64,000 nucleotides of DNA from a virus. Below are positions 53,627 to 62,271 of the stretch, piece by piece. Below the pieces are notes generated by a model. It had not been told where the DNA came from. It worked only from the letters and a program-made list of their open reading frames with translations, and ran no database searches. The position numbers and the translations under genes are program-made. The stretch's first letter is position 1. Each line of letters starts with the position of its first letter. The stretch spans positions 1 through 64,000 of the IMG/VR virus record IMGVR_UViG_3300032116_000062. One strand, given 5' to 3'.

Positions 53627-54430
53627 ATGAAAGATTTTGAATTAATATTATCAAATGAAGTTTTTGTAAATAAAAATTACATCAATAAAGAATTACTAAC
53701 AATAGCAAGCGATATAAAAGATGATGGAACAATTTTATATAAAATGAATGAACATGGGTATAGATCTAATTCATTTAAGAATAAATCAGAATTCAATATA
53801 TTGACATTAGGATGTTCGTGGACTATGGGTGTCGGAGTTAGAAATGATGCAATATGGCCAAACTTAATAGGAGAAAAGATACAAAGTAAAATACAAAAAA
53901 AGGTATCGGTTTTTAACTACGGAACGTATGGAGTATCAACGGCATTTACAGCAAAAAATTTTTATAAAATAGTATCATCAGAAATAAAACCTGATTTGGT
54001 TTTAATAATGTGGCCTGGTTTTAGCAGAAGAGATTATATAAAAGATAATGGAGTATTTAAAAAGATAGGGGGATTTCGTTTAGCACATGAACGAGATGTT
54101 ATTTGGAAAAATGAGGATGAAGATAAATTGTTTGTCGAATTGAGAAATGATTATCAAGATTTAATGGAATTTTGGGAAGCTTATAAGTTTGTAGAAACAA
54201 CTGCAAAATTGCATAATATAAATGTTATACATACGATAGCGGGTTATTATTATGATATATTTAGAGAGTTAAAATCACATCTTAAAAATACAATAGATTG
54301 GAATAACTTCTTTGAACCAACTGATTGTTATAAGAGTGATTTTGCAGCAAGAGATAATCACCACCCTGGAGAAAAATGGCATTTGGAATTTTCCGAAAAA
54401 TTTCATAACTTTATTAGTAAAACGTTATGA
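53627..54430 (+). CDS. SGNH hydrolase-like protein, copy 4
   Basis: 267 residues. A short N-terminal extension with the NEHGYRSNSFK element typical of membrane-free SGNH proteins precedes block I LTLGCSWTMGVGV (serine kept; Cys for Asp). Block II is NYGTYGVSTAF. Block V is DNHHPGEKWHLEFSEK with aspartate and histidine. Overlaps the next gene by four bases. Best preserved triad of the GCS-type pair. Confidence 0.7.
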   Translation: MKDFELILSNEVFVNKNYINKELLTIASDIKDDGTILYKMNEHGYRSNSFKNKSEFNILTLGCSWTMGVGVRNDAIWPNLIGEKIQSKIQKKVSVFNYGTYGVSTAFTAKNFYKIVSSEIKPDLVLIMWPGFSRRDYIKDNGVFKKIGGFRLAHERDVIWKNEDEDKLFVELRNDYQDLMEFWEAYKFVETTAKLHNINVIHTIAGYYYDIFRELKSHLKNTIDWNNFFEPTDCYKSDFAARDNHHPGEKWHLEFSEKFHNFISKTL

Positions 54431-55335
54431 AAATAGCCGTATGTTTTAGTGGACAAATGCGTACAGCAATTGATAATTTTGAAAATATAAAAAAATTATT
54501 AGGAGAGATGTACGAGTATTGTGATTTTTTTGTACATACGTGGAATAATTGTGAATATAAAACATTTAATGCATCTAACATCAAACGTAGACCAATCATA
54601 GAAGATAGCGAAAAAGTGTATAACATAGAAAAACTATATAAACCAAAAATATTTCACATAGAAAATATAGAACATTCCCCCGGATATCAAATTTCTAATT
54701 TATATGGAGTACCACCTCTTTGGTATTCTTTTATGAAAAGTGTAGAATACAAACAAAAATATGAAAAAGATAATGGATTTGAATATGATTGTGTATTGAA
54801 ATTAAGATTTGATTTTGCAAGTTGTAGTGAAAATTTTTTAAAAAATGAAATAGAAACAACTGTATCAGATAAATTTAAAATATTGGGGTTTGTTATGAAT
54901 GATTTATTACCAACCGACCCGGTTGCAACCGATATGTTATTTGTTGCAAAATCAAAAGAAATGAATATAGCATCAACGTATTTTTGGGAGATTGTAAAAA
55001 ATCATGATAAAAATATATTTATAAATTTTCCATTTTTTTTAATAAATAATGGAATAAAACCAATAAATACGGATTTTATAAATGAATTTTCTATATTACG
55101 TTCTGAATTTGCAAATCGTATAAAAAAGTTTGTAAATTTTGAAGAAATGTATAAAGAAATACTAAAATTTGAAGTATATTATTATGATACACCCATTGAT
55201 AAAAATACAAAATATTTTATACATTTTTTAAAAGAAAAGCTAGAAAGTAAAAATTTTTTTTTAGATGAAAACAAAACGTATTATTTAGAAGATATAGAAG
55301 ATATGTTAGGAGAGAAAATAGAAAAAATAATATAG
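54427..55335 (+). CDS. SGQxRT-family protein, copy 4
   Basis: 302 residues. KIAVCFSGQMRT, YCDFFVHTWN, PLWYSFMKSVEYKQKYE and FEYDCVLKLRFDF match copy 1 best, including the 40-residue opening and the late EVYYYDTPIDKNTKYFIHFLKEKL against copy 1's ENYYYGDP...FYIHLLKNL. It is separated from the tandem run of three by about 5.5 kb of other glycan genes. Confidence 0.6.
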   Translation: MKIAVCFSGQMRTAIDNFENIKKLLGEMYEYCDFFVHTWNNCEYKTFNASNIKRRPIIEDSEKVYNIEKLYKPKIFHIENIEHSPGYQISNLYGVPPLWYSFMKSVEYKQKYEKDNGFEYDCVLKLRFDFASCSENFLKNEIETTVSDKFKILGFVMNDLLPTDPVATDMLFVAKSKEMNIASTYFWEIVKNHDKNIFINFPFFLINNGIKPINTDFINEFSILRSEFANRIKKFVNFEEMYKEILKFEVYYYDTPIDKNTKYFIHFLKEKLESKNFFLDENKTYYLEDIEDMLGEKIEKII

Positions 55336-55357
55336 TTATATTAAATAGATAAGAAAT

Positions 55358-57277
55358 ATGAAAACAGTTATAAAACCTTGGGGAAAGGAAGAATGGTTAG
55401 AATTAAACGACCGATATTGTTACAAACGAATTTACATTAATGCCGGATATAAGACATCATATCAGTATCATAATTTTAAAAAAGAAACAAATTATATCAT
55501 TTCGGGCGAAGCAGAAGTGTGGCTTGAAAATGATGAGGGTGTTGTTGAAAAAAAATTAATGAAGGCGGGTGATTACTTTAATGTAACACCACCAAAAAAG
55601 CACAGAGTAATTGCATTAACTGATATTATTTTACAAGAAGTATCAACGCCTGAAGTTGATGATGTCATTAGAATTAATGATGAGTTTGCAAGGGGTGATG
55701 GTAAAATAGAAGGTGAACACCAAACACCCGCTGTATTAATATTGGCAGCAGGTTTGGGTACCCGTTTGGAATCTCTTACAAAAGAAATTAATAAAGCACT
55801 TTTACCAATTAACAATCGTGCAATCATTTCACATATTATTGATAAGTTTCCAAAAGATTATGAATTTGTAGTAGCAATTGGATATAAGGGTGAATTGGTT
55901 AAAGAGTATTGTAAATTAGTATTTCCCAATCATAAATTTACGTTTGTGGAAATCGATAACATTGAAGAATCAGGATCAGGCCCAGGATATTCCGCATTAA
56001 AATGTAGAGAGTATTTGCAAAGACCTTTTTATATTACCACTTGCGATTGTTTGATAGATTCTCCAATGCCACATTTGGATGGTAATTGGTTGGGAGTACA
56101 ACCAACTTCTTATCCAGAAAAATATTCAACGGTATTGGTAGATGGAGATAATATTATAAATTATTCAAACAAATCCATACATGGATATAATTTGGCATTC
56201 ATTGGGCTGGCTGGTATATGGGATTACGAAGTATTTTGGAATAAATTAGAAAGTAGAACCATCAATGGAGAGTTAGTATCGGCGTTTGAAGCACCATTAG
56301 ATTATCCTACGTTTAAAATAAAAAAATTAAAATGGTTGGATACAGGTAACATAGATGATTTAAATAAAGCAAAACAATACTTTAACGATGTACCATTATC
56401 ATTACAAAAAGATAATAACGAACTAACATACAGAGAAGGTAATTTATTTATCAAATTTACACCCGATCCAGAGGTATTAAAAAATAGAATTAAAAGAGCA
56501 ATTCTATTGAAAGAGCAAATACCTTTAAACTTTGGATCCGTTTCAAATTTCATTTATTACGATTGGGTAGATGGTGATACTTTATACGAATTGGATGATT
56601 TTAATCTATTTAAACGATTTCTAAACAAAATGGAAAATAATTTAAAAGAGATTACAGATAATTCCATTGAACATATAATAAATTTTTATATAAATAAAAC
56701 ACATAGTAGAGTACAAAAATTTGTAAATAAAAATGGACATCAATATCACACCTTACCGCATATTATAAATGGAAAAGAATATCCGGCATATGATTCTTTT
56801 TTTACAGATGTTGTAAATAATAGGTTTCATAAATTTCAAAGTAATTCTTTTTATAAAAAATTTCATGGAGACCTTCAATTTGACAATATCATTTTTTCTT
56901 CAAAAGAAAATGAATTCAAATATATTGATTGGAGAGAATCTTTTGGAGGATATACGGAGGCCGGAGATATTTACTATGATTTAGCAAAACTATATGGTGG
57001 GTGTATAATTCCGTATAATAAAATGAAAAATGAAGATAATATAAACTTTGTAGAATGTGATTGTTCTATAAGATATTCATATGATATTTCCGATAATTTG
57101 GTTTCCTTTAAAAAGGAATTTGAAAATTGGATTATCAAAATGGGATTTGATATGGATAAAGTAAAAATTATGACAGGTTTAATATTTTTAAACATGTCAC
57201 CACTACATGATGAAAAGTTTTCAAAAATGCTATGGTTCAAATCAATTGAAATTCTATATGAGTACGCAGATAAATAA
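55358..57277 (+). CDS. Triple fusion: cupin + sugar nucleotidyltransferase + kinase-like
   Basis: 639 residues. Residues 1-110 are a cupin like the C-terminal domain of mannose-6-phosphate isomerases (KPWGKEEWLE, YKTSYQYHN, NYIISGEAEVWL). Residues about 124-345 are a sugar-phosphate nucleotidyltransferase (VLILAAGLGTRL, NKALLPI, TTCDCLID). Residues about 370-639 are an aminoglycoside/choline-kinase-like domain (KFHGDLQFDNIIF near 501-513, then YIDWRES and DIYYDLAKLYGG, the metal-binding DFG equivalent being IDW). One protein could therefore phosphorylate and activate a small alcohol or sugar. Confidence 0.85.
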   Translation: MKTVIKPWGKEEWLELNDRYCYKRIYINAGYKTSYQYHNFKKETNYIISGEAEVWLENDEGVVEKKLMKAGDYFNVTPPKKHRVIALTDIILQEVSTPEVDDVIRINDEFARGDGKIEGEHQTPAVLILAAGLGTRLESLTKEINKALLPINNRAIISHIIDKFPKDYEFVVAIGYKGELVKEYCKLVFPNHKFTFVEIDNIEESGSGPGYSALKCREYLQRPFYITTCDCLIDSPMPHLDGNWLGVQPTSYPEKYSTVLVDGDNIINYSNKSIHGYNLAFIGLAGIWDYEVFWNKLESRTINGELVSAFEAPLDYPTFKIKKLKWLDTGNIDDLNKAKQYFNDVPLSLQKDNNELTYREGNLFIKFTPDPEVLKNRIKRAILLKEQIPLNFGSVSNFIYYDWVDGDTLYELDDFNLFKRFLNKMENNLKEITDNSIEHIINFYINKTHSRVQKFVNKNGHQYHTLPHIINGKEYPAYDSFFTDVVNNRFHKFQSNSFYKKFHGDLQFDNIIFSSKENEFKYIDWRESFGGYTEAGDIYYDLAKLYGGCIIPYNKMKNEDNINFVECDCSIRYSYDISDNLVSFKKEFENWIIKMGFDMDKVKIMTGLIFLNMSPLHDEKFSKMLWFKSIEILYEYADK

Positions 57278-57899
57278 AGATACAAAAATATACGGATCAT
57301 TTTCTAAAACACCCGGAAATAATGGGTGTTTGTTTTTCAATGCTGCATTTGAAAAGTATAATATAAATGCTATATATAAATCTTTTTATTCTGATAACAT
57401 AAAAGAAACCATACAATCCGTCAGACATTTGGGATTTAGTGGTTTTGCATTGAGCATGCCACATAAAGTTGATGTAATACCTTATTTGGATTATATGGAT
57501 GATATATCTAAAGAAATAGGTGCGGTTAATACTGTGATAAATGTGGAAGGTAAACTTACAGGATATAACACAGATTTTTTTGGAATTGTTGATTTTTTTT
57601 CTTATATTAACGTAGGAAAAAATGTAAATATAATTGGAAATGGTGGTTTTAGTAAAGCAATACAATGTGCTTGTAAAAATATGAATATAGAATATAAAAT
57701 ATTTGGAAGAAATGATATAGATAATATATCTTCGATACTGAATGAAACTTTTATAAACGCTACTCCAATTGAAATAAAATCAATTTATAGTAGGGTAATA
57801 GATTTAAGACCACATACACATTATGGAAAAATAGTTGCCGAAATGCAAGCAAAATATCAATTTAAAATATACACAGGAATAGAATATGGCACTACCTAA
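57258..57899 (+). CDS. Shikimate dehydrogenase-like protein (AroE family)
   Basis: 214 residues from the ATG at 57258; the longer in-frame reading from 57207 lies deep in the previous gene and is rejected. AroE pattern: SFSKTPGNNGCLFNA-like opening (KTP in place of HSxSP), GFSGFALSMPHKVDVIPYLD with the catalytic Lys (PHK), IGAVNTVIN and GYNTDFFG (catalytic Asp), then NIIGNGGFSKAI as the NAD(P) loop. About 55 residues shorter than AroE. It may oxidise a quinate-, shikimate- or inositol-like polyol. Overlaps the fusion gene by 20 bases. Confidence 0.82.
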   Translation: MSTQINKDTKIYGSFSKTPGNNGCLFFNAAFEKYNINAIYKSFYSDNIKETIQSVRHLGFSGFALSMPHKVDVIPYLDYMDDISKEIGAVNTVINVEGKLTGYNTDFFGIVDFFSYINVGKNVNIIGNGGFSKAIQCACKNMNIEYKIFGRNDIDNISSILNETFINATPIEIKSIYSRVIDLRPHTHYGKIVAEMQAKYQFKIYTGIEYGTT

Positions 57900-58854
57900 T
57901 TACTACATATGCCCAATGTCCAAAAATATAGTAGATTCTGTAATAGAAATGGAAAACTCTGCTTTTGGATTACTACCAACTCGCAGACAGATAGACTGGG
58001 ATGGTGGATATGTAAATGGTTGGAATACTAAAAGTTTTTATGAGTATGTAAAAACTAAAAATAAAAATCTTATAATAGAAAGAGATCATTCCGGCCCAAA
58101 CCAAGGAGTGAATGAGGATAGTGGGTATGTAAGTCATACTCATGATGCAAATTATTTTGATATAATACATTTAGACCCATGGAAAATTGCAAAAAATCAT
58201 ATTGATGGCATAGAAAAAACTGTTTATGCTTTAAAATACATTCATCACCTAAATCCAAATGTTAAGTTTGAAATATTGACGGAAGAGGCGATATGGAAAT
58301 TTACGGATGAAGAAATAATAGATATAATGCAATATCTACTAAATAACTTATCCAAATCGGAGTTCGATAGTATCGAATATATTGTAGTACAATCGGGAGT
58401 AGGATTGGATTTGGTTAATAGAAAAAATACAGGAAAATTTGATTTAGAAAAGTTAAAAAAACAATCCTTTTTAATAAAATCATTTGGTAAAAAAACAAAA
58501 GAACATAATGGTGATTATTTGAACCATAATGAATTGGGAATTCGATTTTCAAATGGATTGGATTGTATAAATATAGGACCTGAAATAGTGCAGTTAGAAA
58601 CTCTAACTTATTTAGAAAATATGACCGAAAAACAAATAGATGAATTTTATGAAATATGCCTAAATTCAAGAAAATGGAAAAGATGGGTCCCATCTGATTT
58701 TGATTTTTCGGATAAGAAAAAACTAATACAAGTTTGTGGGCATTATTGTTTTAATCTATACGAATTACCAAAAATAGATGATTTAATAAAAGAAAATATT
58801 AAAATAAAATTAAAAAATTTACCATCATGTCAAAAATCTTCGCGTTTGATTTAG
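57886..58854 (+). CDS. TIM-barrel protein resembling KbaZ/GatZ aldolase subunits
   Basis: 322 residues. NYYICPMSKNIVDSVIEM at the start, GLLPTRRQIDWDGGYVNGW, NLIIERDHSGPNQG (about 60-75) and FDIIHLDPWKIAK follow the KbaZ/GatZ layout (R/G-D-H-x-G-P-N, I-H-L-D). EILTEEAIW and IEYIVVQSGVG are further barrel strands. KbaZ/GatZ are the partner subunits of tagatose-bisphosphate aldolase. No class II catalytic subunit is seen here. It could be a carbohydrate aldolase or a different TIM-barrel lyase. Overlaps both neighbours. Confidence 0.55.
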   Translation: MALPNYYICPMSKNIVDSVIEMENSAFGLLPTRRQIDWDGGYVNGWNTKSFYEYVKTKNKNLIIERDHSGPNQGVNEDSGYVSHTHDANYFDIIHLDPWKIAKNHIDGIEKTVYALKYIHHLNPNVKFEILTEEAIWKFTDEEIIDIMQYLLNNLSKSEFDSIEYIVVQSGVGLDLVNRKNTGKFDLEKLKKQSFLIKSFGKKTKEHNGDYLNHNELGIRFSNGLDCINIGPEIVQLETLTYLENMTEKQIDEFYEICLNSRKWKRWVPSDFDFSDKKKLIQVCGHYCFNLYELPKIDDLIKENIKIKLKNLPSCQKSSRLI

Positions 58855-59186
58855 ATGATACTTTGTGTTATAGACCAAAGGATGTTGAACATTTGGGTGG
58901 AGATAAATACCACCATTGTAAACCAATAAAAGAAATGATAGACCTATCTAATAGTTTATATGATAAAGGTCACACTATATATATTTATACGGCTCGTGGT
59001 ATGAAAACATTTGATGGCGATGTAAAGTTAATATATGAAAAACTATATGATTTAACTTTAAAGTGTTTGGATGAGTGGGGTGTAAGACATCATGGATTAT
59101 TTATGGGTAAAATTCATTATGATTTACTTATAGATGATAAAGCAATGGATTTGGAAACAGCAAAAAAAGAATTAATAAAAATATGA
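58827..59186 (+). CDS. HAD-superfamily phosphatase (capsule-biosynthesis type)
   Basis: 119 residues. HAD motif I is FAFDLDDTLC (D8-x-D10), motif II IYIYTARG (Thr), and motif IV LLIDDKAMD, with a lysine before it (GKIHYD). The small C0-type, capless fold matches phosphatases in sugar-nucleotide clusters. It would remove phosphate from a sugar phosphate intermediate. Overlaps the previous gene by 28 bases and the next by four. Confidence 0.85.
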   Translation: MSKIFAFDLDDTLCYRPKDVEHLGGDKYHHCKPIKEMIDLSNSLYDKGHTIYIYTARGMKTFDGDVKLIYEKLYDLTLKCLDEWGVRHHGLFMGKIHYDLLIDDKAMDLETAKKELIKI

Positions 59187-60154
59187 AAGTCCTAATTACA
59201 GGAGGTGCAGGTTATCTGGGTTCTGTTATTGTCGGAAAATTATTAGAATACGGATACGATGTGGTTGTTTTGGATAAATTACTATTTAACCAAACATCAT
59301 TACTTCAATATACATCGAATCCAAATTTTAAATTTATTTATGGAGATGTTCGTAATCAAATAGAATTAGAAAGATTATGTAATGAATCTGACATAATTAT
59401 TCCATTGGCAGCAATTGTTGGATTTCCGGCATGTGCATCTGATCCTAAATTGGCAAAAGAAATTAATTACGATCAGATTGTTAATATTGTAAAATATACA
59501 ATTGGAAAAGGTAAAAAAATATTATATCCAAATACAAATAGTGGATATGGTATTGCAGAAGGTCAATCCGAGTGTACCGAAGAATCACCACTTACACCAA
59601 TATCAGTATACGGACAAACAAAATGTGATGCAGAGAATTTTTTAAGAGTATCAACGGATGCAATTATTTTTAGATTAGCAACGGTTTTTGGAGTATCACC
59701 AAGAATGAGAACGGATTTATTGGTAAATGATTTTACTTACAAAGCGATAACGGATAAGTACATAGTAGTATTCGAAAAATCATTCAAGAGAAATTTTATT
59801 CATATAGAAGATGTTGCATCTGCATTTTTATATATGATACAAAATTATGATAAATATAAATCCCAAGTTTTTAATGTAGGTTTGAGTACTGCAAATCTAT
59901 CAAAGCAGGAGTTATTAGAGAAGATTCAGGCCCATGTAAACGACTTTGCAGTATCTTATAATGATTACTACGAAGACCCGGATAAAAGAGATTATATCGT
60001 TTCTAACGCAAAAATAGAATCGACAGGTTGGAAACCAATGTGGGATTTGGATATGGGAATTAAACAATTGATTCAGGGGTATCAAATGATAGTTCCCAAA
60101 ATGGGAGCAGAATTCAGAAATGGATTCCCATTGGGTTACGCAAATAAAACATAA
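59183..60154 (+). CDS. NAD-dependent epimerase/dehydratase (SDR) 1
   Basis: 323 residues. NAD loop GGAGYLG (7-13), acidic VVVLDK after the second strand, IIPLAAIVG, NTNSGYG (serine), and the catalytic SVYGQTK (Y-x-x-x-K). C-terminal FIHIEDVASAF and VFNVGL are typical of extended SDRs acting on nucleotide sugars. Specificity (UDP, GDP, dTDP or CDP) is not readable. Followed one base later by RmlC. Confidence 0.9.
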   Translation: MKVLITGGAGYLGSVIVGKLLEYGYDVVVLDKLLFNQTSLLQYTSNPNFKFIYGDVRNQIELERLCNESDIIIPLAAIVGFPACASDPKLAKEINYDQIVNIVKYTIGKGKKILYPNTNSGYGIAEGQSECTEESPLTPISVYGQTKCDAENFLRVSTDAIIFRLATVFGVSPRMRTDLLVNDFTYKAITDKYIVVFEKSFKRNFIHIEDVASAFLYMIQNYDKYKSQVFNVGLSTANLSKQELLEKIQAHVNDFAVSYNDYYEDPDKRDYIVSNAKIESTGWKPMWDLDMGIKQLIQGYQMIVPKMGAEFRNGFPLGYANKT

Positions 60155-60155
60155 T

Positions 60156-60710
60156 ATGAGTTATAAAGACAAAAAATGGAATGATATTGAGGTATCATTC
60201 TTAAAACCATTTGCATGTGAAGTGCCTGTATTTTCACCATCCGTTTACAGAGAGTATAGAGGGGAAATATGGACAACATACCATAGTGAAATACATCCTG
60301 TTATGGATTACATACACTATGATAAGGAAGAAATCAACATTCACGGTAGATTTTCCAAATCATACAAAGGTGTGTTGCGAGGATTGCATTGGGATACAAA
60401 GACTTGGAAATTAGTACAAGCTTTAGTTGGTGATATATTTTTGGTTGTATTGGATATGAGAAAAGATTCACCTACATATGGTGATTGGAATTCATTTTTA
60501 TTAACAGAAAAAACTAGAGACCAAGTTTTAGTTCCTCCTGGATTTGCAAATGGACATTACGCATTAACCGATTGTGTATTTCATTATAACTTATTTTATA
60601 AAGGAGATTTTGTTGAAGAAAATGCACAAAATGTGGTTAAGTGGAACGATCCAGAATATCAAATCGAATGGCCAACCGATAAACCAATATTACAAAAAAG
60701 AGACAGATGA
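60156..60710 (+). CDS. rmlC: dTDP-4-dehydrorhamnose 3,5-epimerase-like (RmlC)
   Basis: 184 residues from the ATG at 60156, one base after the SDR stop; an upstream in-frame ATG at 60120 lies inside that gene and is less likely. RmlC signature: YKGVLRGLHWDTKTWKLVQALVGDIFLVVLDMR with the catalytic His (RGLHW), then VLVPPGFANGHYALTDCVFHYN with the second His/Tyr pair. The fold is a cupin. The enzyme epimerises C3/C5 of 4-keto-6-deoxy nucleotide sugars. It overlaps the E1-alpha-like gene by four bases. Confidence 0.9.
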   Translation: MSYKDKKWNDIEVSFLKPFACEVPVFSPSVYREYRGEIWTTYHSEIHPVMDYIHYDKEEINIHGRFSKSYKGVLRGLHWDTKTWKLVQALVGDIFLVVLDMRKDSPTYGDWNSFLLTEKTRDQVLVPPGFANGHYALTDCVFHYNLFYKGDFVEENAQNVVKWNDPEYQIEWPTDKPILQKRDR

Positions 60711-61336
60711 TAAAAAATTTAGAAAAATATCCAGTAGTAAGAGAATCAGAGTATACAGTCGATTCTCTTATTGATTTTGAAAATTTAATAGTAAAGCACT
60801 GGGAGACCGGAAAAATAAAAGGACCCGTACACCTATCAAACGGAAATGAAGAACCACTTATTGAAATATTTAAAAGAATAAAAAAATCGGATTGGGTTTT
60901 TAGTACTTGGCGTTCACATTATCATATACTACTGAAAGGAGTATCTCAATCGTGGATAGAAGAACAAATTGTTAAAGGAAAATCCATTACATTGTGCAAT
61001 ATTGATGAGAAGTTTTACGCATCTGCAATTGTAGGTGCAACTCTTTCAATTGCATTAGGAACGGCACTATCTATTAAAAGGTCAGGTGGTGATGATAAAG
61101 TTTGGGTATTTGTTGGAGATATGAGTTTTGAAAGCGGTATTTTTTATGAGGTTCATAAATACGCTAGAAACTTCGACCTTCCTTTGTATTTTGTAGTAGA
61201 AGATAATGGTGTTTCAACGTACACACCAACCGAAGTAACATGGAATGTAAAACGTGAAATTCCTGAAGATGTAATTTGGTATGATTATAAATCAAAATAT
61301 CCACATTATGGAAGTGGAAAATGGATAGCATTTTAA
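60707..61336 (+). CDS. Thiamine-diphosphate enzyme, E1-alpha-like (PP domain only)
   Basis: 209 residues. It follows the E1 alpha layout: GPVHLSNGNEEPLIEIF, DWVFSTWRSHYHILLKGV, SAIVGATLSIALGTAL, then the TPP motif VGDMSFESGIF (G137-D138) ending about 27 residues later in VEDNG (usual NN replaced by DN). Family proteins are about 330-360 residues; this one stops shortly after the TPP motif. The matching beta-like half is at 63250, with two SDR genes between them. Confidence 0.8.
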   Translation: MIKNLEKYPVVRESEYTVDSLIDFENLIVKHWETGKIKGPVHLSNGNEEPLIEIFKRIKKSDWVFSTWRSHYHILLKGVSQSWIEEQIVKGKSITLCNIDEKFYASAIVGATLSIALGTALSIKRSGGDDKVWVFVGDMSFESGIFYEVHKYARNFDLPLYFVVEDNGVSTYTPTEVTWNVKREIPEDVIWYDYKSKYPHYGSGKWIAF

Positions 61337-61338
61337 TT

Positions 61339-62271
61339 ATGAAAAAAGTATTAATAACAGGATGTAGTGGATTGGTAGGAATCCATTTGGTAAAAAAGTG
61401 TTTGGATAAAGGATATGCTGTTGTTGGTGTGGATATTAGATATTCCGATAGTTTACCAATTTCAGATAATTTTACCTTTTACCAACTAGATTTAACAATC
61501 GAAGATAACATAAAAAACCTTTTCTTTTTTGAAACCCCTGATGTAGTTTTTAATGCATTCGGTGTAAAAGGTTCACCAATGAGAGCAAAAAATAATCCAG
61601 TTGATTTTTTATATCCATCTTTTAAAATCAATACGGAAATTATTAACCAATGTGCTAAAAACAATATTTGGTTGGTTTTTGTTAGTTCGGTTGGAGTATA
61701 TGCACCGGCGGAAAAGTTTGAAGAAGAATCCGTTTGGAAAACATTACCATCCAATGCCGATTGGTTTCCTGCATGGAGTAAACGAATGGGTGAGTTACTT
61801 TTACAATCATACGAAGTACAAACTGGATATAATAAATGGTCTATTATAAGGCCTGCAAACATATTCGGGGAATATGATGATTTTAGTGGAAACGGAACGG
61901 TCATAGCATCTACCATAAAAAAAGTTTATGATGCAACCGATTCCATCGAAGCTTGGGGTGATGGATCACCTATTAGAGATTTTGTTTATGCCGGAGATGT
62001 CGCGGATGCGATTATAGATTTGTATCAATATCAGTATCACACTACTATAAATTTTGGATGTGGAGAAGAGATAACCATCAAAGAAATTATAGAAATGGTT
62101 GTAGAAATTAGTGGTAAAAAAATTGATATAAATTGGGATACATCTAAACCAAACGGAGATAAAAGACGACAGATGGATATAACAAAACAAACAAAATATA
62201 AGATTTTACCAAAAATGGGGATAAAAGAAGGAATTAAAAAAACATATAAATTTTATGAAAAAAACAGATAA
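61339..62271 (+). CDS. NAD-dependent epimerase/dehydratase (SDR) 2
   Basis: 310 residues from the ATG at 61339, two bases after the upstream stop; an in-frame ATG at 61321 would overlap that gene. NAD loop GCSGLVG, VVGVDIR, VFNAFG and VFVSSVGVY are normal. At the usual YxxxK position the sequence reads PAWSK (WFPAWSKRMGELL), so the catalytic Tyr is absent. Similarity to GDP-fucose-synthase-like SDRs is suggested by this WSKRMGE segment. FVYAGDVADAI follows. Overlaps SDR 3 by 17 bases. Confidence 0.85.
   Translation: MKKVLITGCSGLVGIHLVKKCLDKGYAVVGVDIRYSDSLPISDNFTFYQLDLTIEDNIKNLFFFETPDVVFNAFGVKGSPMRAKNNPVDFLYPSFKINTEIINQCAKNNIWLVFVSSVGVYAPAEKFEEESVWKTLPSNADWFPAWSKRMGELLLQSYEVQTGYNKWSIIRPANIFGEYDDFSGNGTVIASTIKKVYDATDSIEAWGDGSPIRDFVYAGDVADAIIDLYQYQYHTTINFGCGEEITIKEIIEMVVEISGKKIDINWDTSKPNGDKRRQMDITKQTKYKILPKMGIKEGIKKTYKFYEKNR

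Noticed and set aside
55337-55344. TATATTAA before the triple-fusion gene as a host-like -7 box
   Set aside because: No TTTG lies about 20 bases upstream, so it does not match the two-box pattern.
57258-57899. Complete aromatic amino-acid pathway
   Set aside because: Only an AroE-like gene is present; no aroA, aroB, aroC or aroQ partner in the window.
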